From: an uncultured Collinsella sp. | Lineage (GTDB): Bacteria > Actinomycetota > Coriobacteriia > Coriobacteriales > Coriobacteriaceae | NCBI GenBank assembly: GCA_900761995.1 | Contig: CAAFEY010000144.1 | Coordinates: 1 to 12,362 of the forward strand | Reading direction: 5' to 3' | Length of the DNA stretch: 12,362 bases | Notes under the pieces: model-generated | The model's input: the letters and a program-made list of their open reading frames with translations, nothing else | What the model was told of the DNA's origin: nothing | Database searches by the model: none | Shown: positions 7,172 through 12,362 of the stretch, in pieces | How positions within the stretch are numbered: the first letter of the stretch is position 1 | How the letters are laid out: each line of letters begins with the position of its first letter | Position numbers and translations under genes: made by a program

Positions 7172-8062
7172 ATGCAGCTTTCTCAACTCGAATACCTTCA
7201 AGCGGTAGCGAACTATGGCGGCGTGCGCAAAGCAGCTCGCGCCGTTCATGTGAGTCCGCAGGCTGTTTCGTCGGCAATCAAAAAGTTGGAATCTGAGTAT
7301 CAGATTGTTTTGCTCGACCGATCGGCGGGGGAGGCTGTTTTGTCTCCGGCGGGCAGAGAATTTGCGCGTCGTGCACGCGTGATCCTGGCACAAGTCGACG
7401 ATCTCAAAAAGTACGCCCAATCGAGGGACGACGGCGTCTCGCCCGACGGCCACTTTCGTCTTTACGCCCCCTGCCTTCATGGGCGGGGGCGCCTTTTTGC
7501 CGAAAACTGGTACGACTCGTTTGAAAGCTCACACCCTCAGATTCACCTTTATGTGTGGCATCAGCCAACGGCTACATGCTTTGAATCGCTTGTGCTTGGC
7601 ATTTCGGATGCGGCCATCTCATTTGAGGAACCAAGGGACAGTGTCCTTTCTTCGAAATACCTGGGTGAAAAAGAGCTCAAGGTTCTTTCGTGCCCAGCGG
7701 GTCATCAATCTGTGGGCGCTATGACCGTTCGTGAGTTACTGGGCGGCAGGCTTGCTGTTCCCATTAATTTGTCACCCTGTCTCAATGCGATTAACCAATG
7801 CCCTGAAGCCCAGCTCGTCAATTTTCGCTTCCGTGATGTTGAATACGGAAGCAGAGCTCAGACTGAGTTTCTTCAAGCCGGGGGGTTGATATTGAGTTTG
7901 TCTGGGTCCTCTCTCGCATCGGATGGGTCAGAAGTGAGTGAGTGCTCCATTGAAGGTTCGCGTGATGTAACCTTGCCTATCTACTTTTGCTATCGGCAAA
8001 ATTCCTGGACTGATCGACACCAGACGGTTTTTCTGCACCTATTGCGTCATCTTGCTTCGTGA
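7172..8062 (+). CDS. LysR-type transcriptional regulator
   Basis: The 296-aa length is normal for the family. The N-terminal winged helix-turn-helix is clear: MQLSQLEYLQAVANYGGVRK, then AARAVHVSPQAVSSAIKKLE (21-40), and a linker helix to about residue 85. The rest (from about 92) is a less conserved effector-binding domain; GGLILSLSG and LPIYFCYRQNSW resemble its last strands. The start ATG follows GGAG at a suitable distance. Codons are more AT-rich than in the upstream housekeeping genes. The MFS transporter gene lies 119 bases downstream in the same direction, and is the most likely target through the inverted repeat in that gap. The effector is unknown. Confidence 0.88.
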   Translation: MQLSQLEYLQAVANYGGVRKAARAVHVSPQAVSSAIKKLESEYQIVLLDRSAGEAVLSPAGREFARRARVILAQVDDLKKYAQSRDDGVSPDGHFRLYAPCLHGRGRLFAENWYDSFESSHPQIHLYVWHQPTATCFESLVLGISDAAISFEEPRDSVLSSKYLGEKELKVLSCPAGHQSVGAMTVRELLGGRLAVPINLSPCLNAINQCPEAQLVNFRFRDVEYGSRAQTEFLQAGGLILSLSGSSLASDGSEVSECSIEGSRDVTLPIYFCYRQNSWTDRHQTVFLHLLRHLAS

Positions 8063-8078
8063 GATTAATTGGCTTTGA

Positions 8079-8101
8079 GACGTCAAGTGATTATTGACGC
8101 C
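8079..8101. promoter_or_regulatory. Inverted repeat before the MFS gene, candidate operator
   Basis: GACGTCAA (8079-8086) and TTGACGCC (8094-8101) are inverted copies (7 of 8 bases) with a 7-base centre. The inner TCAA-N7-TTGA fits the loose AT-rich dyads bound by LysR proteins. TTGACG could also serve as a -35 box, but no -10 box is seen 16-18 bases on. Confidence 0.35.
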
Positions 8102-8181
8102 TTGCAACACATAGCTGACAGCTTTGCCCTCATGCTTTTCCAAGATTCCGATTTAGATTGTTGGCTCTTGGAGGGCGGAGC

Positions 8182-9342
8182 ATGAAAAACCGTACGGTTT
8201 TGCTTTATATGACGTTCGTTTTTCTGTCGAACTTCAGCACCATTTTGTATTTTCTAACTGTCTACCTTGAGTTCGTCGGGCTTTCGATGGTAGCGATTTC
8301 TAGCATGATGATTGCATATCAAGTGAGCAAGTTTATCCTTGAAGTTCCCACTGGCTATATTGCCGATAGGTTTGGACGAAAGGTGAGCGGCTTCGTTGGC
8401 ATTGTGGGAATGCTTGGATACTACGCCGCCCTGCTTCTCGTCCGTTCTCCTCTGCTTTTAATCGGCGCGTTTGCTCTCAAAGGTTTTGCCGTTGCATGTG
8501 TGAGCGGATCCATAGAAGCGATTTACATTGACAGCGTCTCTCGGGACCAACTCGTAAGACTTAATGTCGTTGAGCGATTTGTTTTCTATGCCTCTTATGC
8601 CATCTCCGCTTGCGTGGGCGGTTTCATTTCGTCTGTCGGTGCATATCTCATTGGTCTTTCGGCAGATATCATCGCAATGGTGTTGACGTTGGTTGTCGTT
8701 GTCTGCATTCCTGGGATGCGAAGAGGGGGCACTGCGACGACACCTGAACATGGGATTAGCCCGAAGATGATCGGTGCCGCTATTGCGTGTAATGGCATTC
8801 TTCGTTCAGCGTTCATCATGGACTGTTCTCAGGCATTTGCTTTTGTCGCCCTGGAAGATTTTTTTTCACTGCTGCTTGCGGGTCGCGGAATGAATGCCGT
8901 CGCTTCGGGTGTGACCATTGCGGTCCAGCTCCTTGCCTCGGCCTCCATGGGGCTTATTGTGCCCAGTGTGATTGCTCATGTCGACAAGGGCCGTTTTGCG
9001 CGTATTTGCGGCATCGTTCGCTTAGTATTGACAGCTTTGTTTTTGATCCCCCTTACTCCGGCTAATTTGCTGCCCGTGTTCTATGTGCTGCAGACGGTTG
9101 CGTACTCGTTGTTTGCCCCAATCAAATACTCAGTTTTCCAAAATGCTGCCGATTCATCGATGCGCTGTTCACTGATTTCGGTTCAAAGTCAGATGGTGGC
9201 GGTGGGTGCTGTTCTTTTCTATCTGCTCAACGCTGTGCTGAGTAGCGTTGCGGGCATTCGAGTCGTATTGCTTGTTGCGCTCGGGATTTCTTCCCTGGTG
9301 TATATCCCCGCGCTATTTCGTCTTACAAGTCAAAGGCCATGA
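8182..9342 (+). CDS. MFS transporter
   Basis: From ATG 8182 (preceded by GGAGGGCGG at 8170-8178) the product has 386 aa; a TTG at 8158 would add eight residues but lacks a ribosome-binding site. The protein is almost wholly hydrophobic with about 12 predicted membrane segments. The loop after the second segment carries the family signature EVPTGYIADRFGRK (54-67). This motif and overall length fit the drug/metabolite efflux-like branch of the major facilitator superfamily, but the substrate cannot be read from sequence. A central cytoplasmic loop lies near residues 175-200 (MRRGGTATTPEHG). Codon use is AT-richer than the acetate kinase genes. With the LysR gene it forms a likely regulator-transporter pair. 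No close homologue is recognised. Confidence 0.85.
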   Translation: MKNRTVLLYMTFVFLSNFSTILYFLTVYLEFVGLSMVAISSMMIAYQVSKFILEVPTGYIADRFGRKVSGFVGIVGMLGYYAALLLVRSPLLLIGAFALKGFAVACVSGSIEAIYIDSVSRDQLVRLNVVERFVFYASYAISACVGGFISSVGAYLIGLSADIIAMVLTLVVVVCIPGMRRGGTATTPEHGISPKMIGAAIACNGILRSAFIMDCSQAFAFVALEDFFSLLLAGRGMNAVASGVTIAVQLLASASMGLIVPSVIAHVDKGRFARICGIVRLVLTALFLIPLTPANLLPVFYVLQTVAYSLFAPIKYSVFQNAADSSMRCSLISVQSQMVAVGAVLFYLLNAVLSSVAGIRVVLLVALGISSLVYIPALFRLTSQRP

Positions 9343-9355
9343 GTATTTAGGCACC

Positions 9356-9372
9356 GATAACTTATATATCAA
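9356..9372. promoter_or_regulatory. GATAACT...TATCAA element upstream of first acetate kinase
   Basis: The 17-base GATAACTTATATATCAA is a weak dyad (GATA/TATC) 90 bases before the first acetate kinase start. A near copy lies before the second acetate kinase gene (10714-10729). The shared element may be a regulator site for both. It lies before the hairpin at 9376-9409, so it could alternatively belong to the 3' end of the transporter transcript. Confidence 0.35.
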
Positions 9373-9375
9373 CGC

Positions 9376-9409
9376 AATAAACCCGAGAGCGAGGGCGTTT
9401 GGGTTTATT
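9376..9409 (+). terminator. Probable terminator after the MFS gene
   Basis: AATAAACCC (9376-9384) pairs perfectly with GGGTTTATT (9401-9409) around a 16-base loop. The 3' side is U-rich but lacks a long U-run. It lies 33 bases after the transporter stop. The large loop lowers confidence. Confidence 0.45.
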
Positions 9410-9462
9410 ATTGAAACGTATGTAACCTGGCGGCGCCACACCGCCTGTTAGTAGGGAGACAC

Positions 9463-10641
9463 ATGAACGTTCTGGTCGTCAACGCAGGATCTTCGACCCT
9501 TAAGTATCAGGTCATCGATACCAAGTCCCACAAGGTGTCCGCAAAGGGCTCCTGCGAGCGCGTCTGCTTTACCGGCGGTACCTTCACCCACGCTGCCAAC
9601 GGTTCCAAGAAGGTGACCGAGAACATTGAGTTCCCCGACCACAAGGTCGCCATCGAGGTCGTTCTGAAGGACCTCGAGGCCAACGGCGTCAAGATTGAGG
9701 GCATCGGCCACCGTATCGTTCAGGGCGGTTGGTACTTTGGCGACTCCTCCCTCGTCGACGAGGACGTCCTCGCTAAGATCCGCGAGGTCGCCCCGCTGGC
9801 GCCGCTGCACAACAACCCCGAGGCCAACGTTATCGAGTACTGCCTGGAGCAGTATCCCGACCTGCCCAACGTCACGGTCTACGACACCGCTTTCCACTTC
9901 AACATGCCCGAGGTCGCCAAGACTTACGCCCTGCCCAAGGACGTCTGCGACAAGCTGCACATCCGTAAGTACGGCGCCCACGGCACCAGCTACCGTTACA
10001 TTTCCAAGAAGGTCGCCGAGATGACCAACGGCGAGGCCCGCAAGGTCGTCGTGTGCCACATCGGCTCCGGCGCTTCCCTGTGCGCCATCGAGGACGGCAA
10101 GTGCATGGACACCACCATGGGCCTCACCCCGCTCGACGGCGTCATGATGGGCACCCGCTGCGGCTCCATCGACCCGGCTACCGTGTGTTACCTGCAGCGC
10201 GAGGGCGGCTACACCTTCGACGAGGTCGACGAGATGATGAACAAGAAGTCCGGCCTTTTGGCTGTGACCGGTGGCAAGACCAACGACTGCCGCAACGTCG
10301 AGGAGCTCGCCGCCGCTGGCGACCCCGAGGCTCAGCTCGCCTTCGACATGTTCGTCTACAAGATTGCCGCCAAGGCCGCCGAGATGGCCACTTCCATGTG
10401 CGGCATGGACACCCTGGTCTTTACCGCCGGCATCGGCGAGCACGCTCCGGCTGTCCGCGCTGGCGTGGCCGACCGTCTGGCCTTTATGGGCGTCAAGATG
10501 GATCATGCCCGCAACGCCCTGCGTGGTGACGGCGCTTGGTGCCTGTCTGCCAAGGATTCCAAGGTCAAGATTTTCGTCATCCCCACGGACGAGGAGTTCA
10601 TGATCGCTTCCGACGTTGAGCGCATCGTCAACGGCAAGTAA
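9463..10641 (+). CDS. ackA: Acetate kinase, first copy, diverged active-site motifs
   Basis: Acetate kinase interconverts acetyl phosphate + ADP and acetate + ATP, the energy-yielding last step of acetate fermentation in the cytoplasm. The 392-aa protein starts MNVLVVNAGSSTLK (Asn7 conserved), with a good AGGGAG site. Other expected active-site residues are R84 (GHRIVQGG), H116 (APLHN), D141 (YDTAFH), H173 (GAHGTS) and R232 (GTRCGSIDP). Three motifs differ from the family: HGTSY in place of HGTSH (Tyr177), HIGSG in place of HLGNG (Ser202; Asn211 in the Methanosarcina enzyme) and GIGEH in place of GIGEN (His327). The neighbouring second copy keeps the usual residue at all three. Codons are strongly biased to C-ending forms, suggesting high expression. 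No phosphotransacetylase gene is adjacent. It is probably still a short-chain acyl kinase, but substrate or rate may differ. Confidence 0.9.
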   Translation: MNVLVVNAGSSTLKYQVIDTKSHKVSAKGSCERVCFTGGTFTHAANGSKKVTENIEFPDHKVAIEVVLKDLEANGVKIEGIGHRIVQGGWYFGDSSLVDEDVLAKIREVAPLAPLHNNPEANVIEYCLEQYPDLPNVTVYDTAFHFNMPEVAKTYALPKDVCDKLHIRKYGAHGTSYRYISKKVAEMTNGEARKVVVCHIGSGASLCAIEDGKCMDTTMGLTPLDGVMMGTRCGSIDPATVCYLQREGGYTFDEVDEMMNKKSGLLAVTGGKTNDCRNVEELAAAGDPEAQLAFDMFVYKIAAKAAEMATSMCGMDTLVFTAGIGEHAPAVRAGVADRLAFMGVKMDHARNALRGDGAWCLSAKDSKVKIFVIPTDEEFMIASDVERIVNGK

Positions 10642-10645
10642 TTGC

Positions 10646-10691
10646 AAGAGGGGAGGGGCTGGACGACCGAGCGCCGTTCGGCCCCTCTTTT
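10646..10691 (+). terminator. Intrinsic terminator of first acetate kinase
   Basis: AAGAGGGG (10646-10653) pairs with CCCCTCTT (10682-10689), with a shorter stem CCGA/TCGG inside, and the T-run completes TTTT. It lies five bases after the stop codon, so the two acetate kinase genes are probably separate transcripts. Confidence 0.8.
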
Positions 10692-10712
10692 GTGCTCGTT
10701 GGGCGATATGCC

Positions 10713-10753
10713 TGATAGCTATTTATCAAGTTGTGATAACTTCTTATTAAAAT
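10713..10753 (+). promoter_or_regulatory. Regulatory region before second acetate kinase
   Basis: Three TGATA half-sites alternate in direction: TGATA (10713-10717), TATCA (10724-10728) and TGATA (10734-10738), spaced 11 and 10 bases, about one helical turn. The second and third form TTATCA-N5-TGATAA (10723-10739). GATAGCTATTTATCAA (10714-10729) resembles the element before the first acetate kinase gene. TAAAAT (10748-10753) may be the -10 box, but the -35 match is poor, as expected for an activator-dependent promoter. Confidence 0.4.
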
Positions 10754-10805
10754 GCGGCCGCCTTAAGGGGTCTGCGTCGACCGTATTGCACTGCAAAGGA
10801 GTCTC

Positions 10806-11984
10806 ATGAACGTACTTGTTGTTAACGCCGGCAGCTCAAGCCTTAAATATCAGCTTTTGGATACCGATACCCGCAAGGTTTTCGCCAAGGGCAACTGCGA
10901 ACGCATCGGTTCGGACATGGGCATCTTTGGCCACTCCGAGAACGGTGGCGCCAAGCAGACCGAGGAGGTCCCTTTCCCCGATCATCGCTCTGCTATCGCT
11001 CGCGTGCTCGAGGAGCTCGAGAAGACCGACTTTACGATTGATGGCATTGGGCATCGCATCGTTCAGGGCGGCTGGCACTTCGATGATTCCGCGGTCGTCG
11101 ACGATGAGGTCATGGCTAAGATCCTTGAGGTGGCCCCGCTCGCTCCGTTGCACAATTACGGCGAGGCCGCGGCAATCGAATATTGCCGCGAGAAGTATCC
11201 GGAGCTGCCCAACGTGGCCGTCTTCGACACCTCGTTCCACATGACCATGCCCGAGGTCGCCTACACCTACGCGCTGCCCAAGGACGTGTGCGACAAGTAC
11301 CACGTGCGCAAGTACGGCGCACACGGTACGAGCCACCGCTACGAGTGGATGATGGCCAAGGAGATCCTGGGCTCGCGCTGCCACCGCCTGCTTTCGTGCC
11401 ATCTGGGCAACGGTGCTTCGCTTGCCGCCATTGAGGACGGCGTGTGCCGCGATACCACGATGGGCCTCACGCCGCTCGATGGCCTGATGATGGGCACCCG
11501 TTGTGGTTCCATTGACCCGGCCACCGTGTGTTACCTGCAGCGCGAGGGCGGCTACAGCTACCAGGAAGTCGACGACATGATGAACAAGCAGTCCGGCCTG
11601 CTTGCCATTTCGGGCATCTCCAACGACGCCCGCGACATCCGCACGCGCGCCTCCGAGGGCGACGAGCGCTGCCTGCTCGCCTTCGATATGTTTGCCTACA
11701 AGGCTATGCAGCAGGCCGGCTCCATGATCGCCTCCATGGCGGGCGTGGACACCATCACCTTTACCGCCGGCATCGGCGAGAACGACTGGTCGATCCGCAA
11801 GGCCTTCTGCGACTGCTTTGAGTGGCTGGGCGTACGCATCGACAACAACAAGAACCGCGAGGCTGTGGGCAACGGCCCGCAGGTTATCAGTGCCGCCGGT
11901 TCCGCCGTCACGGTCATGGTCATCCCCACCGACGAGGAATACATGATCGCCCACGACGTCGAGCGTCTGACCAAGAACAACTAA
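10806..11984 (+). CDS. ackA: Acetate kinase, second copy, canonical motifs
   Basis: This 392-aa paralogue of the preceding gene is about two-thirds identical by eye, with only one compensating single-residue gap each way. It catalyses ATP formation from acetyl phosphate in the cytoplasm. Active-site motifs are of standard form: VNAGSSSLKYQ (Asn7), GHRIVQGG (R84), APLHN (H116), FDTSFH (D141), GAHGTSHRY (H173, H177), CHLGNGASLAAIEDG (N202), GTRCGSIDPA (R232) and TAGIGEN. Both copies share Gln in GHRIVQGG, where most acetate kinases have His, which points to duplication within this lineage. AAAGGAG lies before the ATG. The gene has its own upstream region and terminator. Having two kinases may allow different regulation or acyl substrates (acetate versus propionate or butyrate); that is inference. 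Confidence 0.93.
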   Translation: MNVLVVNAGSSSLKYQLLDTDTRKVFAKGNCERIGSDMGIFGHSENGGAKQTEEVPFPDHRSAIARVLEELEKTDFTIDGIGHRIVQGGWHFDDSAVVDDEVMAKILEVAPLAPLHNYGEAAAIEYCREKYPELPNVAVFDTSFHMTMPEVAYTYALPKDVCDKYHVRKYGAHGTSHRYEWMMAKEILGSRCHRLLSCHLGNGASLAAIEDGVCRDTTMGLTPLDGLMMGTRCGSIDPATVCYLQREGGYSYQEVDDMMNKQSGLLAISGISNDARDIRTRASEGDERCLLAFDMFAYKAMQQAGSMIASMAGVDTITFTAGIGENDWSIRKAFCDCFEWLGVRIDNNKNREAVGNGPQVISAAGSAVTVMVIPTDEEYMIAHDVERLTKNN

Positions 11985-12005
11985 CGCGCGCATTTGCAAG
12001 TAAAC

Positions 12006-12042
12006 AAAAGGCCTCCAAAGCAACAGCTCCGGAGGCCTTTTT
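12006..12042 (+). terminator. Intrinsic terminator of second acetate kinase
   Basis: A perfect 11-bp stem (AAAAGGCCTCC at 12006-12016 with 12031-12041) with a 14-base loop ends in TTTTT. The symmetric A- and T-runs would let it work in both directions, which would also insulate any minus-strand unit on the right. Confidence 0.9.
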
Positions 12043-12362
12043 GCTAGCAGGCGGAAATACCAGTCCCAAAGTGACCATCGCCAGTAACGCCTGCACTCCC
12101 AGCAACGGCACCCGGCCATCCAGATCTTCAGCCTCAGCTCGTAGCCAAGCCGCCGTCCACTCCAGATGCCCTAATTGCTACGTAGCGGTAGAAGGCCGTA
12201 CGGGCTAACCCCTGAAAACAATCCGCACTGATATTTTCTGTATTGAAGACGTCGATGATGCACCCGTATACCATTGACGTCGACACCATCAGATGCGGAC
12301 CGCGCGGTGACCCCACATTCCGCTGGCGCCCACAGGGCTGCCCTCGTTTCCTGACATGTCCC
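12043..12362. other. Unassigned right end, no convincing complete gene
   Basis: Both strands carry only fragmentary protein-like stretches. On the minus strand, a 22-codon stretch from ATG 12357 to a TGA at 12289-12291 (MSGNEGSPVGASGMWGHRAV...) could be the end of a gene lying to the right. A different minus frame is open at 12134-12316 (contains ADCFQGLARTAFYRYVA). Another minus frame, at about 12049-12177, reads LGHLEWTAAWLRAEAEDLDG and then a hydrophobic stretch, but has no good start. On the plus strand, ATG 12255 opens a frame (MMHPYTIDVDTIRCGPRGDP) that leaves the window. None has a good ribosome-binding site or matches a family I know. GACGTCGAT (12248-12256) and ATTGACGTC (12273-12281) form an 8-of-9 inverted repeat. 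Confidence 0.3.

Noticed and set aside
8158..8181. Upstream TTG start for the MFS gene
   Set aside because: The ribosome-binding site GGAGGGCGG lies between this codon and ATG 8182, so the ATG is the likely start.
9448..10647. A 399-codon open frame on the minus strand opposite the first acetate kinase
   Set aside because: It mirrors a gene with strong codon bias; its product is a Val/Asp/Gly/Leu/His-rich string with no family motifs, while the plus frame carries all acetate kinase motifs.
10836..12119. A 427-codon open frame on the minus strand opposite the second acetate kinase
   Set aside because: Same artefact of codon bias; it also runs through the terminator at 12006-12042 and has low-complexity composition.
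1..12362. CRISPR arrays, tRNA or rRNA genes, insertion sequences, phage or defence genes
   Set aside because: No regularly spaced repeats, cloverleaf-like sequence, transposase motifs or defence-type domains were seen on either strand.

Overview
The window looks like chromosomal DNA of a high-GC anaerobic actinobacterium of the class Coriobacteriia, most likely Collinsella or a close relative. That placement is inference: it rests on GC-rich third codon positions, strong GGAGG ribosome-binding sites and the style of the proteins. It could not be checked by a search. Most of the window is ordinary housekeeping content. The unusual parts are a tandem pair of diverged acetate kinases with related upstream DNA, a secreted N-terminal-nucleophile dipeptidase, and a 30-residue membrane protein linked to a lipid kinase.

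Left part (1-2868, minus strand). A C69-family dipeptidase starts at 1542 and runs off the left edge. Its signal peptide is predicted to end exactly before the catalytic cysteine. A gap of about 300 bases follows, holding the dipeptidase promoter, a leader hairpin, an 18/19-base imperfect direct repeat and a strong terminator. That terminator serves a second minus-strand unit made of a diacylglycerol/lipid kinase and a 30-aa single-pass membrane protein.

Centre (2967-7130, plus strand). A compact run of genes encodes RNase D, a YugP-type membrane zinc peptidase, both exodeoxyribonuclease VII subunits (xseA, xseB) and a HinT-type HIT hydrolase. A 6-base dyad brackets a perfect TATAAT just before the HIT gene.

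Right-centre (7172-9342, plus strand). A LysR-type regulator is followed by an MFS transporter. Both use visibly more AT-rich codons than the flanking genes, and an inverted repeat lies between them. This resembles a regulator-transporter pair gained by transfer.

Right part (9463-11984, plus strand). Two 392-aa acetate kinase paralogues lie in tandem, each with its own ribosome-binding site and terminator. They would give substrate-level ATP from acetyl phosphate. No phosphotransacetylase gene is adjacent. The first copy differs from the family at three active-site motifs where the second is canonical. The two upstream regions share a GATARCT...TATCAA element.

The last 320 bases hold no convincing complete gene, only fragmentary protein-like stretches and a dyad.
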